Source of the DNA: Tropicibacter sp. R16_0
GTDB lineage: Bacteria > Pseudomonadota > Alphaproteobacteria > Rhodobacterales > Rhodobacteraceae
DNA length: 64,000 bases
Assembly (NCBI RefSeq): GCF_017743935.1
Contig: NZ_JAGHRE010000002.1
Coordinates: 124,001 to 188,000, forward strand
Direction of reading: 5' to 3'
Part shown: in pieces, positions 43,624 through 53,518 of the stretch
Layout: the number at the start of each line of letters is the position of its first letter
Position numbering within the stretch: position 1 is the first letter of the stretch
The notes under the pieces: model-generated
The model's input: the letters and a program-made list of their open reading frames with translations, nothing else
The model's database searches: none
Told to the model about the DNA's origin: nothing
Made by a program: the position numbers and the translations under genes

Positions 43624-44622
43624 TTACCCTTGCAAAATCTTGGCTACAGCCGGGGCAAAATAGGTCAGCACCCCGTCACAGCCTGCGCGTTTGAACGCCA
43701 TGAGGCTTTCCAGCATGACCTTTTCGCCATCGATCCAGCCGTTTTGCGCCGCCGCCTGCACCATCGCGTATTCGCCCGACACCTGATAGGCATAAGTGGG
43801 CACGCCAAATCCGTCTTTCACGCGGCGGCAGATGTCCAGGTAGGGCATGCCGGGTTTCACCATGACCATATCCGCGCCCTCGGTCAGATCGCGTTCGATC
43901 ATCCGCAGCGCCTCATCACCGTTGGCCGGGTCCATCTGATACGTCTTCTTGTCCCCTGTCAGCGCGCCCGAGGCCCCAACCGCATCGCGGAAAGGCCCAT
44001 AAAACGCACTAGCATATTTGGCCGCATAACTCAGGATCATGACGTTGTAATGGCCTGCACCTTCGAGCGCCTGTCGCATCGCACCGATCCGTCCGTCCAT
44101 CATGTCCGACGGGCCGATAATGTCTGCGCCCGCCTCCGCCTGTGCCAGGGTCATCTTGACCAAAGCCTCGATCGTGCGGTCGTTCACGATCTCGCCATTC
44201 TCGACGTATCCATCGTGCCCGTTGATGTTGTAGGGATCCAAAGCCACATCGGTCATCACCGCAATATCTGGTGCCACCGCCTTGATCGCGCGGATCGCAC
44301 GGTTCGACAGGTTGTCGGGGTTCCAGGCCTCGGCGCAATCTTCGGTCTTCAGGCTGGCGTCGGTGTAGGGAAAGATGCAGATCGCCGGAATGCCAAGCGC
44401 CTGCGCCTCGACTGCCGCCTTTGCGATCAGATCGACCGAGCGGCGCACGACGCCGGGCATCGACGGAACCGGCTCTTCGATGCCTTCGCCGTCGCGCACA
44501 AAGACGGGCCAGATCATGTCGTTGACGGTCAACACGTTCTCACGCACGAGGCCGCGAATGGCCTCGGATTGGCGGGTTCTGCGGGCGCGGGCTGCCGGAT
44601 AGGGGGCAATCGTCGGTTTCAT
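43624..44622 (-). CDS. hemB: Delta-aminolevulinic acid dehydratase (porphobilinogen synthase)
   Basis: 333 residues, tetrapyrrole synthesis. ATG at 44622 has AAGGAG 8 nt upstream. The Schiff-base Lys lies in VMVKPGMPYLD, with a second Lys in ILSYAAKYASAFYGPFRDA. The metal site reads DVALDPYNINGHDG: Ala/Asp/Asp replace the Cys residues of zinc-type enzymes, so it belongs to the Mg-type or metal-independent class known in Rhodobacter. Divergent from the membrane protein gene at 44747. Confidence 0.96.
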   Translation of the reverse strand: MKPTIAPYPAARARRTRQSEAIRGLVRENVLTVNDMIWPVFVRDGEGIEEPVPSMPGVVRRSVDLIAKAAVEAQALGIPAICIFPYTDASLKTEDCAEAWNPDNLSNRAIRAIKAVAPDIAVMTDVALDPYNINGHDGYVENGEIVNDRTIEALVKMTLAQAEAGADIIGPSDMMDGRIGAMRQALEGAGHYNVMILSYAAKYASAFYGPFRDAVGASGALTGDKKTYQMDPANGDEALRMIERDLTEGADMVMVKPGMPYLDICRRVKDGFGVPTYAYQVSGEYAMVQAAAQNGWIDGEKVMLESLMAFKRAGCDGVLTYFAPAVAKILQG

Positions 44623-44746
44623 GGCGCGGACTCCTTGCACAATTGCCCATTGGGTGGCATGGAATTGCTTCGGTCTTCAAGAGTACCAATGGCCGCGTTT
44701 GGCCGGTACGAGACGAAAAAGGACCGCGAGCACAGGGGCAAGGTAA

Positions 44747-45271
44747 GTGAACTGGTATTCCTCGATTTTCGAGCTGATCGACATGCGGAGTTTTTCGAAC
44801 CTTTGGTTCTGGATCGCTTTGGCGGTGGTTTGGTCTTCGGCCAGTCATTGGGTCCTGGGGGTTCCGTTCGACATGGTGGTGCGGGCACGCCGGGTTGGGG
44901 GGCAGGCCGCGGTGGATCTGCACGACATCACCCGAGTGAACGTCAATCGCATCCTGTATGTGACGGATTTGTCGGGCATCTGGATTCTGGGCTTTGTCTG
45001 TTTCGCTTTGTCGACGCTTGCGGTGCTGGGGTTCTACTATTGGGTCGAATTCGCGCAGGCCGTGTTCCTTATCGGCTTTCCGATGTCTCTGGTGGGTTTG
45101 GTCAATCTGTCGACGGCCCGTCGTATCCGGCGCGAAGACCTGCAGGGCGCGGATTTGTCCAAGCGGTTGGGGCGCTGCCGGATTTACACGCAGATCATCG
45201 GCATGATTTCGATTTTTGTGACTGCGCTATTTGGAATGTATCAGAACCTCTCCATCGGCGTTCTGGGGTGA
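44747..45271 (+). CDS. Membrane protein of unknown function
   Basis: 174 residues. GTG at 44747 has AGGGG 8 nt upstream and gives MNWYSSIFELIDMRSFSNLW; ATG at 44783 is the alternative. About four membrane helices: FWIALAVVWSSASHWVLGV, GIWILGFVCFALSTLAVLGF, AVFLIGFPMSLVGLVNL and YTQIIGMISIFVTALFGMY. A cytosolic loop has basic clusters (VVRARR, ARRIRRED). I recall similar proteins in roseobacters but no function. It runs 23 nt before mfd on the same strand. Confidence 0.7.
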   Translation: MNWYSSIFELIDMRSFSNLWFWIALAVVWSSASHWVLGVPFDMVVRARRVGGQAAVDLHDITRVNVNRILYVTDLSGIWILGFVCFALSTLAVLGFYYWVEFAQAVFLIGFPMSLVGLVNLSTARRIRREDLQGADLSKRLGRCRIYTQIIGMISIFVTALFGMYQNLSIGVLG

Positions 45272-45293
45272 TCCGCAACAGGGGTCCAAGGGT

Positions 45294-48200
45294 ATGACAG
45301 CACAGAACCATATCACCGTAGGCGGTGCGCCCGAAGGTTTTGACGCGCAGTTGATCCTGAACGAGGTGGCCCGCAGCAGCGGTCCGGTTCTGCACGTCGC
45401 ACGCGACGACAAGCGGATGGAGGCGACCCGCGCCGCGCTGTCATTCTTTGCTCCTGATATGCCGGTCTTTGTGTTTCCCGGCTGGGATTGCCTTCCTTAC
45501 GATCGGGTGTCGCCCAATGCCGACATCTCGGCGGCACGGATGGCGACATTGGCCGCGCTGGTGCACCAGATGCCCGAGCGGTTTGTTTTGCTCACGACGC
45601 TCAACGCCGCGACACAGAGAGTTCCTGCGCGCGAGGTGTTGCGCGAGGCCGCCTTTACCGCGCGGGTGAATTACCAAGTCGACGAAGAGGCGCTGCGCAA
45701 CTTTCTGGTGCGTATGGGGTTCAGCCAAAGCCCCACGGTGATGGAACCCGGCGATTATGCCATTCGTGGCGGTATCATCGACATCTTCCCGCCAGGCGAA
45801 GGTGGCCCGGTGCGGCTCGACCTGTTTGGCGATGTTCTGGATGGCGCGCGCCGCTTTGATCCGGTCAGTCAGCGGACGACCGAGAAACTGGACATCATCG
45901 AGCTTGCTCCGGTGAGCGAGGTCATTCTGGACGATGCCGCCATCACCCGGTTCCGTCAGAACTATCGCATCGAATTCGGCGCCGCGGGCACTGACGATCC
46001 TCTCTATGAGGCCGTCAGCGCGGGTCGCAAGCATCAGGGCATCGAGCATTGGCTGCCGTTCTTCCATGAAAAGCTGGAAACGCTGTTCGACTACCTGCCA
46101 AAGGCGTCGATCACGCTGGATGACCAACTGACGCCTGCGCGTCTGGCCCGCTGGGACAGCATCGCCGACCAATACGAGACGCGCCAACATGCGCTGCAGA
46201 CCAAGTCACGGATGGACAGCGTCTATAAACCGACGCCGCCGGGTCTGCTCTATCTGGATGATGGGTCTTGGGATAAGGTGGTTGCTGACCGCCGCGTGCT
46301 GCAGTTCAATCCGTTGCCGCAAGCCTCGGGCCCTGGTGTGATCGACGCGGGCGGGCGGATCGGGCGCAATTTCTCGCCCGAGCGGCAACAGGAAAACATC
46401 AGCTTGTTCGGGGCTTTGGCCGATCACATCAAGGCGCGCATGGCCGAGGGGCCCGTTGTCGTTGCCTCATACTCCGAAGGGGCGCGCGAGCGACTGACGG
46501 GCCTGATCGAAGATGAAGGCCTGGCCGAGGCGATCCCGATCATGGACGGAACGCGCATCGGCAAGCGTGGTCTGCACCTGGCGGTCTGGGCATTGGAGCA
46601 TGGGTTCACCACGCCCGATGTGACGGTGATTGCCGAGCAGGACGTTCTGGGCGACCGGCTGATCCGAGCACCAAAGAAACGGCGCAAGGCCGAGAACTTC
46701 CTGACCGAAACGCAATCGCTGTCGCCCGGTGATCTGGTGGTGCACGTCGATCATGGCATCGGCCGCTACAAGGGGCTCGAGGTGATTACGGCGGCAGGGG
46801 CAGCGCATGAATGCATCCTGTTGGAGTATGCCGAGCAGGCGAAACTCTACCTGCCGGTCGAAAACATCGAGCTTTTGTCGAAATACGGCCACGACGAGGG
46901 GCTGCTCGACCGTTTGGGCGGTGGCGCATGGCAGGCAAAGAAAGCCAAGCTCAAGGAACGCATCCGCGAGATGGCGGACCGGCTTATCCGCATTGCCGCC
47001 GAGCGAGCCTTGCGCAAAGCGCCCATCATGGACCCGCCGCCGCATGCGTGGGAGGAGTTCAGCGCGCGGTTCCCGTATCAGGAAACTGACGATCAGCTGC
47101 GGGCCATTGGCGAGGTGATGGACGACATGCACTCGGGCCAGCCGATGGACCGGCTGATCTGTGGCGATGTGGGCTTTGGCAAGACCGAGGTGGCGATGCG
47201 TGCGGCCTTTGTCGCTGCCATGTCGGGCGTGCAGGTGGCCGTCGTGGCGCCGACAACGCTGCTGGCGCGTCAACACGCCGCCAGCTTTGCCGAACGGTTC
47301 CGTGGCTTCCCGCTTGAAGTGCGCCAGCTTAGCAGGTTTGTGTCCGGTAAAGAGGCGCAACAGACGCGTGACGGAATGGCACGTGGCACGGTGGACATCG
47401 TCGTGGGCACCCATGCGCTCTTGGCCAAAGGCGTGAGGTTCAACAATCTGGGTCTGCTCATTATCGACGAGGAACAGCATTTCGGCGTCGCGCATAAAGA
47501 GCGGCTGAAACAGCTGCGCAGCGACATCCATGTGCTGACCCTGACCGCAACCCCGATCCCTCGCACGTTGCAACTGTCGCTGACGGGCGTGCGCGACCTT
47601 TCGATCATCGGCACGCCGCCGGTCGACCGTCTGGCGATCCGCACTTATGTCAGCGAGTTCGATGCCGTCACCATCCGCGAGGCGCTGCTGCGGGAACACT
47701 ATCGCGGCGGGCAGAGCTTTTATGTCGTGCCGCGCATCAGTGATCTGCCCGATATCGAGGCGTTCTTGAAAGAGCAGCTTCCAGAACTCACCTATGTTGT
47801 GGCCCATGGCCAGATGGCGGCGGGTGAGTTGGATGATCGGATGAACGCCTTCTACGACGGCAAATATGACGTCTTGTTGGCGACCACGATTGTCGAAAGC
47901 GGGTTGGACATTCCGACGGCCAACACGATGGTCGTGCACCGTGCCGACATGTTTGGTCTGGCTCAGCTTTATCAGATCCGGGGCCGTGTGGGTCGTTCGA
48001 AAACCCGCGCTTATGCCTATCTGACCACCAAGCCGCGCATGAAGCTGACACCAGCTGCAGAGAAACGTCTGCGGGTCTTGGGCTCGCTCGATACGCTCGG
48101 GGCAGGGTTCACGCTGGCGTCGCAGGATCTGGATATTCGCGGGGCGGGCAACCTGCTGGGCGAAGAGCAATCGGGTCAGATGCGCGATGTGGGGTATGAG

Positions 48201-48755
48201 CTGTACCAATCGATGCTGGAAGAAGCGATTGCCAAGATCAAGGCAGGCGAGATGGAGGGGCTGTCGGACAGCGACGACCAATGGGCACCGCAGATCAATC
48301 TGGGTGTGCCGGTACTGATCCCAGATGATTATGTCCCCGATCTGGACGTGCGCCTGGGGCTGTACCGGCGCTTGTCGTCACTCTCGACCAAAGTGGAACT
48401 CGAAGGGTTTGCTGCCGAATTGATCGACCGCTTCGGCAAGCTGCCGAAAGAGGTCAACACGCTGCTTTTGGTGGTGCGGATCAAGGCCATGTGCAAACGC
48501 GCAGGCATTTCCAAGCTCGATGGCGGGCCAAAGGGTGCGACGATCCAATTCCACAATGACAAATACGGCTCGCCCCAAGGGCTGGTGGAATTCATCCAAG
48601 GTCAGAATGGGCTGGCCAAGGTCAAGGACAACAAGATTGTTGTGCGTCGGGATTGGAAAAAGGACAGCGACAAGATCAAAGGCGCCTTTGCCATCGCCCG
48701 CGACCTGGCCGAAAAGCTGATCGCCGAGAAGAAAAAGGCCAAAGCAAAGAGCTGA
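45294..48755 (+). CDS. mfd: Transcription-repair coupling factor Mfd
   Basis: 1153 residues, the DNA translocase that removes stalled RNA polymerase and recruits UvrA. UvrB-like N-terminus (VFPGWDCLPYDRVSPNADI), RNA-polymerase-interacting CarD-like domain (LSPGDLVVHVDHGIGRYKGLE), then superfamily-2 motor with Walker A GDVGFGKT near residue 624, DEEQHFGV (motif II), TATPIPRTL (III), VESGLDIPTANT, and QIRGRVGRS (VI). C-terminal TRCF domain present. The ATG at 45294 matches the family start; further upstream is not supported. Confidence 0.97.
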   Translation: MTAQNHITVGGAPEGFDAQLILNEVARSSGPVLHVARDDKRMEATRAALSFFAPDMPVFVFPGWDCLPYDRVSPNADISAARMATLAALVHQMPERFVLLTTLNAATQRVPAREVLREAAFTARVNYQVDEEALRNFLVRMGFSQSPTVMEPGDYAIRGGIIDIFPPGEGGPVRLDLFGDVLDGARRFDPVSQRTTEKLDIIELAPVSEVILDDAAITRFRQNYRIEFGAAGTDDPLYEAVSAGRKHQGIEHWLPFFHEKLETLFDYLPKASITLDDQLTPARLARWDSIADQYETRQHALQTKSRMDSVYKPTPPGLLYLDDGSWDKVVADRRVLQFNPLPQASGPGVIDAGGRIGRNFSPERQQENISLFGALADHIKARMAEGPVVVASYSEGARERLTGLIEDEGLAEAIPIMDGTRIGKRGLHLAVWALEHGFTTPDVTVIAEQDVLGDRLIRAPKKRRKAENFLTETQSLSPGDLVVHVDHGIGRYKGLEVITAAGAAHECILLEYAEQAKLYLPVENIELLSKYGHDEGLLDRLGGGAWQAKKAKLKERIREMADRLIRIAAERALRKAPIMDPPPHAWEEFSARFPYQETDDQLRAIGEVMDDMHSGQPMDRLICGDVGFGKTEVAMRAAFVAAMSGVQVAVVAPTTLLARQHAASFAERFRGFPLEVRQLSRFVSGKEAQQTRDGMARGTVDIVVGTHALLAKGVRFNNLGLLIIDEEQHFGVAHKERLKQLRSDIHVLTLTATPIPRTLQLSLTGVRDLSIIGTPPVDRLAIRTYVSEFDAVTIREALLREHYRGGQSFYVVPRISDLPDIEAFLKEQLPELTYVVAHGQMAAGELDDRMNAFYDGKYDVLLATTIVESGLDIPTANTMVVHRADMFGLAQLYQIRGRVGRSKTRAYAYLTTKPRMKLTPAAEKRLRVLGSLDTLGAGFTLASQDLDIRGAGNLLGEEQSGQMRDVGYELYQSMLEEAIAKIKAGEMEGLSDSDDQWAPQINLGVPVLIPDDYVPDLDVRLGLYRRLSSLSTKVELEGFAAELIDRFGKLPKEVNTLLLVVRIKAMCKRAGISKLDGGPKGATIQFHNDKYGSPQGLVEFIQGQNGLAKVKDNKIVVRRDWKKDSDKIKGAFAIARDLAEKLIAEKKKAKAKS

Positions 48756-48806
48756 TCTGCAACGGTTTTTGTGCTATCATTCATCACAGTTGTTTAGGTG
48801 ATTGAT

Positions 48807-49844
48807 ATGCGGTTGGCTCTGTTCCCACTGGTGTTTGCTGTTTCTGTCCCGTCCTTTGTGCTCTCGGATACGGGACAGTCCTTGGATGTGCGCGGCCAAT
48901 TCGATGAATATGCCAAGGATGACCCTGTTCCTTTTGCCGCCCAGAACCTGAGCGCGGCACATTGCCCGTCGGTGGACATCTGTTTCACCGCCTCGGACGA
49001 AGTGCGGTTTATCCAGAGCTTTCGGGTTGATGGGGATGAGATTGAAACCGGTGGACGGGTCTATCTGTGGGACACGCCCAAGGGGCGGGACACGGATGAG
49101 TTGGATGTTGAAGGGATCACTTCGGTCAATGGTCATCTGATCGCGGTCGGCTCGCACTCTGTGTCGCGGCAAAAATGCAAGGTTCGCGAGCACAACGAAC
49201 AGATCTACATCGGTTCCTTCCATGCGGCGCAACTGGGGAGTTCATCTCCGTTGACGGCTACGCCGATCTCTCTCCGGCCAGCCTTTGCGAATTTCGACAT
49301 CCTACGCGCATCGTTTAACGAACCGTTGCAGCAAAATGGCCTGAACATCGAAGGCGTGGCTGCGATCGGGGAACAGGTCTTCTTTGGTTTTCGCGCGCCT
49401 TTTCCTGAAGGGGCGGCGGGCGTGTTCATCTTGCAGATCGGTTTTGACGCATTGCTTGCGCAAGATTGGGACGCAGCGGAATTGCACCGCGTGGCCCTGA
49501 ACAGCACCCACGGTGGACGCGGCATTCGTGGGATGGAGCAATGGGGCGACAGCCTGATTTTGTTGGTGGGCGATGCAGGGGCCAAGGCGCCCAGGAAGAA
49601 GAAACACGAAAAGAAATGCGGCGGCGACAGCCCGCATCTGATGGACGACTACGCCATATACCGCTGGAAACCGGGTTCAATGGCGGCCGAGCTTGTGTCC
49701 CAGATCGAGCCCAAGAAACGCAAGTGGAAGGCTGAAGGTTTGATGCGTGACCCGACCCGCAGCGACGGGTCGGTGCTGGTGTTCTTTGACGGACCAGACA
49801 ATGGCGGCCCGCGCAGGTTTACCTTTCCCGCTCTGGCAGATTGA
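48807..49844 (+). CDS. Exported DUF3616-type protein
   Basis: 345 residues. Signal peptide MRLALFPLVFAVSVPSFVLS, AGG 8 nt before ATG. The body has propeller-like strands and recurring D-x-E-G segments (DELDVEGITSVNGHLIAVGSH; NGLNIEGVAAIGEQVFFGFRAP; KWKAEGLM), typical of DUF3616/esterase-like phytase-type domains. A Lys-rich patch (PRKKKHEKKCGG) is notable. Four Cys may form disulphides. Function unknown. Its stop abuts that of the TPR gene on the opposite strand (TGATCA). Confidence 0.75.
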   Translation: MRLALFPLVFAVSVPSFVLSDTGQSLDVRGQFDEYAKDDPVPFAAQNLSAAHCPSVDICFTASDEVRFIQSFRVDGDEIETGGRVYLWDTPKGRDTDELDVEGITSVNGHLIAVGSHSVSRQKCKVREHNEQIYIGSFHAAQLGSSSPLTATPISLRPAFANFDILRASFNEPLQQNGLNIEGVAAIGEQVFFGFRAPFPEGAAGVFILQIGFDALLAQDWDAAELHRVALNSTHGGRGIRGMEQWGDSLILLVGDAGAKAPRKKKHEKKCGGDSPHLMDDYAIYRWKPGSMAAELVSQIEPKKRKWKAEGLMRDPTRSDGSVLVFFDGPDNGGPRRFTFPALAD

Positions 49845-51509
49845 TCACGACGCGGCCTCCATGGCTGCCTGCGCGCAAAAGCAGGACGCCGCCACGCTGG
49901 TATCGGCCCGTGCCAGGGCGAGATCCAGGCGCTGTTTGATCTGGATGATTTCGATCGCCTCATCGCGCGCTTTAAGACAGTCATACAAGCCCTTCAAACT
50001 CCACACGTTATCAGGGTGGATGCTGGCGCGGCTGAGCGATCCGCCCAGGCCCAGATCGGCGCGATAGACGGCTTCGGCCTCGGTCATATGACCCTGTTCG
50101 AACAAAAGCGCGCCAAGGGCATGCCGGGCTGGCTGCATCCAGCCCCAGGGCTCATCGTAAGGAAGATCATCATCCAACTCGACCGAGCGGCGCAGGTGGG
50201 CAAAGGCGGCGTCATAGTTTTCTTTGCGATACTCGATCTCTCCCCGCAGCATTTCGTGTGCGATTTCAAGCAGATCAATGACCCGGTTGTTGTGCAGAAG
50301 CCGGGTTTCGGGCACTCGGTCCTTGGCGGCCAGGAACAGCTGCTCTTCGGCCTCGGCATTGGCGACCTGCCCGGTTGCGGCATAGGCCACCGCGCGGGCG
50401 TAATGGGTGTTGGCGGTCAATGTGAGGAACAGGTCCTGATCCTCGGGCAGTTCCATCTCGATCGCCTCTTGCCAGCGGCCAAAGCGGATCAGGATATGCG
50501 GCTTCATCGCCATGTAGCTTTCAAAAAAGTCGGCCATCGGCGGAGACGGCATGCGCAGCATGTCCTCGGGCACCGTATCTATCATGCCTTGCACGGCGTC
50601 CAAGGCGGGCTGCATCTGTCCCAGAAACAGCGCACCATAGATGACAAAGTGGTAATCGTGCTGGCGATACCCGGTGTAGATGTTGAATGCCCCTTCGCGC
50701 TCGTAATACTTCAGATCGGCCTCGACCGCCTTTTGGTTCCAATGGACCACATTCTGATAGTGCCCGCACAGCACGTCGATGTGGGTTGGCATATGCACCA
50801 GATGGCCCGCATCCGGCACCAGTGTACGCAGGACATCACCGGCCTTCAGCGCCTTTTCGGGGGTCGGCGACATCTCCATCAGATGGACGTACAGATGCAG
50901 CAGGCCGGGATGCACCATCGCAGCTGGATCATCGCGCATCGCGGTTTCCAGAACCTCTTGCGCCTCAAGCGTTGCAGCCCCTTCGGCAGGAAGGCCCGAT
51001 TTCAGGTCCCACATCTTCCAAGGCGTCAGGTTCAACAGTGATTCCACATAGATCGAGCGCAGGTCCAGGTGATCGGGATTGGATGCAAAAGCCGCGCGCA
51101 TGGCGTCGGCATAGTGTTGATCCCAGACCTGCATGTCTTCGCCTGGATCGCGTTGGGGGTAGCGCGCGGGCAGCGCGCGGATCAGGGCCTGCTCGACGGG
51201 GGTGCAGCCGTCGATGGCGGCCAGGGCAGCTTGGGTCGCGTCATAGGCATCCGCTAGGGCGTCCTTTCGGCCTTTGTCATCGAGCAAGTCCCAGGGTAGA
51301 TTGTAGTTCGGCCCCGCGGCATAGGCCACGCCCCAATGCGCCATGGCGCAGTGGGGGTCATGCTCCAACGCGCGGCGATAGCAGGCCACCGCCTCTTGAT
51401 GATTGAAACCGTAGGTCCAGTTCAAGCCGCGGTCGAACCACATCTGCGCCTGATCGCTGGTGGTTGTGACCGGGCAGGTATGGTGCCCGAGGTCATAATA
51501 ATCGCTCAT
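49845..51509 (-). CDS. Tetratricopeptide-repeat protein
   Basis: 554 residues. ATG at 51509 has GGGGAGAG 5 nt before. TPR-like helices start FDRGLNWTYGFNHQEAVACY-RRALEHDPHCAMAHWG. Central His-rich conserved stretches HPGLLHLYVHLMEMS and DAGHLVHMPTHIDVLCGHY resemble metal-site motifs of a conserved TPR family. C-terminal repeats ALGALLFEQGHMTEAEAVYR. No signal peptide, probably cytosolic. The function is unknown; the His pattern hints at an enzyme or metal binder. Convergent with the DUF3616 gene with no spacing. Confidence 0.78.
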   Translation of the reverse strand: MSDYYDLGHHTCPVTTTSDQAQMWFDRGLNWTYGFNHQEAVACYRRALEHDPHCAMAHWGVAYAAGPNYNLPWDLLDDKGRKDALADAYDATQAALAAIDGCTPVEQALIRALPARYPQRDPGEDMQVWDQHYADAMRAAFASNPDHLDLRSIYVESLLNLTPWKMWDLKSGLPAEGAATLEAQEVLETAMRDDPAAMVHPGLLHLYVHLMEMSPTPEKALKAGDVLRTLVPDAGHLVHMPTHIDVLCGHYQNVVHWNQKAVEADLKYYEREGAFNIYTGYRQHDYHFVIYGALFLGQMQPALDAVQGMIDTVPEDMLRMPSPPMADFFESYMAMKPHILIRFGRWQEAIEMELPEDQDLFLTLTANTHYARAVAYAATGQVANAEAEEQLFLAAKDRVPETRLLHNNRVIDLLEIAHEMLRGEIEYRKENYDAAFAHLRRSVELDDDLPYDEPWGWMQPARHALGALLFEQGHMTEAEAVYRADLGLGGSLSRASIHPDNVWSLKGLYDCLKARDEAIEIIQIKQRLDLALARADTSVAASCFCAQAAMEAAS

Positions 51510-51567
51510 GAAATCTCTCCCCAAAAATCTGGCGAGAGTGTAGCGCGTTTCGACGTGTCAGAACACC

Positions 51568-52776
51568 TTAGGCTGGCAGGCGATTTTCAACACGCCCCAT
51601 GTGCAGCATCAGGCCGAACCCAGCGATGCACATCACCAGCAAGGCAACGGTCAGCGGTACCAGCGAGCCGTCAAAGAGCAGGCCAACCGGGGCCGCGATG
51701 GCCGCGGCTAGAACGGTTGAGATTGCGCCAATGACCGAGGCTGCCATGCCTGCGATATGGCCCATCGGTTCCATCGCTATGGCTTGAAGATTGCCCATGG
51801 TCAAACCCGCCATGAAGAACACCGTGCATTGCCAGAAAACAAAGATTGCAAACCCGGTGTTGAGCGGCAAATCAACGGTCGTCAGTGCCACCATGATGCC
51901 AGACAGAACAATCTGGGTGCCCAAGGTCCAGGTCACCAAGCGGCGCATGCCAACGCGCACCACCAGCACCGCATTCAGCAGGCTGGCACTGCCCGAGATC
52001 AAAGCGACAGCGCCAAACCAGAACGGAAAGCTGTCGGCCCTATCATAGATCACGTCATAGACGGGCTGCACCATCGTCAGCATGGTGAACAGGATGCTGA
52101 GCGCCAGGGTTTGCACCAGGATCGACAGGCGAACGGTTGGATGGCGGAACATCTCGCCAACGGCCTCGATCATCAGCGACAGACGAAAGGCGCGGCGTTC
52201 TGGCTTGGGCAGGGTTTCTGGCAACCGGTTGCCTGTCCAGAAGATGATCACCAGGCCAAAAACGGCAAAGGCCGCAAAGATGCCGCGCCAGCCGACGAAA
52301 TAGATGATGCCGGCCCCCAGCATGGGCGCAAAGGCAGGGAACAGAGTAAAGATCATCATCGCAATCGACATGATCCGCGCCATTTCACGGCCCGAATAAA
52401 GGTCTCGGACGATGGCGACGCCCACAATGCGCGGGGCTGCCGCGGCAATGCCCTGCAGCACACGCGCGGCCAACACCAATTCGAGTGAGCTGGCCGCCCA
52501 AGCCAGTCCCGAGGCCAGCACATAAAGTGCAGCCCCGATCAGCAACACGGGTTTGCGGCCAAAGGTGTCCGACAGTGGGCCGGTAAAGAATGTGCCGATG
52601 CCCATGCCCAACACAAACGATGTCAGGATCAGCTGTGCGCGGTTGATGTCGTCAGGGCTCAGCTCGGCGCCGATTTCGGGCAGGGCGGGCAACATCGCGT
52701 CGATGGAAAAGGCAATGGTGGCAAACATCACCGCAATAAGTGCGATGAACTCAACCTTGGATAAACGTTCAGCCAT
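51568..52776 (-). CDS. Bcr/CflA-type MFS multidrug exporter
   Basis: 402 residues, 12 membrane helices. AAGGAG 7 nt before ATG. Signature GPLSDTFGRKPVLLIG after helix 2 and ARVLQGIAAAAPRIVGVAIVRDLY in helices 4-5 place it in DHA1 Bcr/CflA. FPAFAPMLGAGIIYFVGWRGIF follows. Exports drugs or metabolites by proton antiport; the substrate cannot be predicted. The GXXX(D/E)(R/K)XG-type loop is intact. Confidence 0.88.
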   Translation of the reverse strand: MAERLSKVEFIALIAVMFATIAFSIDAMLPALPEIGAELSPDDINRAQLILTSFVLGMGIGTFFTGPLSDTFGRKPVLLIGAALYVLASGLAWAASSLELVLAARVLQGIAAAAPRIVGVAIVRDLYSGREMARIMSIAMMIFTLFPAFAPMLGAGIIYFVGWRGIFAAFAVFGLVIIFWTGNRLPETLPKPERRAFRLSLMIEAVGEMFRHPTVRLSILVQTLALSILFTMLTMVQPVYDVIYDRADSFPFWFGAVALISGSASLLNAVLVVRVGMRRLVTWTLGTQIVLSGIMVALTTVDLPLNTGFAIFVFWQCTVFFMAGLTMGNLQAIAMEPMGHIAGMAASVIGAISTVLAAAIAAPVGLLFDGSLVPLTVALLVMCIAGFGLMLHMGRVENRLPA

Positions 52777-52865
52777 GGGCGGACTCCTTACCCACCCGCG
52801 CTATCACGCAAGCGGGCGCGGGGCCACCCGACAGAAATGCACAGAACCCTGTGTGAAAATGTGGA

Positions 52866-53516
52866 TTAAGTCTCGATCTGAGACAGGATGTCGGCGATCA
52901 CCTTTTGCCACAGTTCCGGCGGCTGCGCACCGGGAACTGCGTGCTGATTGGCAACAATGAAGGTGGGAACCGAGTTCACTCCCATCTGCCGCGAGTGGCT
53001 GTCGCGCTCTTTCATCAGATCGCGATCCGCGTCTGATTTCAGCAGCTTACGCACCACAGCTGCATCCATTCCGATGCCATCCGCAATGTCGGCCAGCACG
53101 TCATGATCACCGATGTCGCGGGTTTCAACAAAATAGGCGTTGAACAGCGCATCAACGGCCGCTGTCTGTTTCCCCTCGATCCCGGCCCAGTGGATAAGTC
53201 GGTGGGCATCTAACGTATTGGGCGTGCGCTGCATCCCTTCGAAATTGATCGACAGGCCCGCGTTTTCTGCGTGCTCCACCACCGGAGCATAGGCGCGCAC
53301 GGCCCCTTCTTTACCGCCGAACTTGGTCTCAAGGTATTCGCGCCGGTCCATGCCGCCCTCGGGCATGTCGGGGTTCAGCTGAAAAGGGTGCCATTCGATG
53401 ACAAAGGGGTGCTCGGGCACCGATGCCAGAGCCTTGTCCAGATGGGTCTTGCCGATATAGCACCAGGGGCAGATCGGGTCGGACAGGATGTCGAGCTTGA
53501 CGGTTTTGTCGGTCAT
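52866..53516 (-). CDS. DsbA-family (FrnE-like) oxidoreductase
   Basis: 216 residues, cytosolic (no signal peptide). Redox motif CPWC at 16-19 (LSDPICPWCYIGK) on the thioredoxin fold, helical insert DMPEGGMDRREYLETKFGG, and cis-Pro segment MGVNSVPTFIVANQ. FrnE homologues act as cytosolic disulphide isomerases under oxidative stress or as 2-hydroxychromene-2-carboxylate isomerase relatives. Two nt after the acyl-CoA synthetase gene on the same strand, so cotranscribed. Confidence 0.9.
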   Translation of the reverse strand: MTDKTVKLDILSDPICPWCYIGKTHLDKALASVPEHPFVIEWHPFQLNPDMPEGGMDRREYLETKFGGKEGAVRAYAPVVEHAENAGLSINFEGMQRTPNTLDAHRLIHWAGIEGKQTAAVDALFNAYFVETRDIGDHDVLADIADGIGMDAAVVRKLLKSDADRDLMKERDSHSRQMGVNSVPTFIVANQHAVPGAQPPELWQKVIADILSQIET

Positions 53517-53518
53517 GG

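Noticed and set aside
43552-45297. 581-codon plus-strand open frame across hemB
   Set aside because: Antisense to hemB, no ribosome site; composition is that of a shadow frame.
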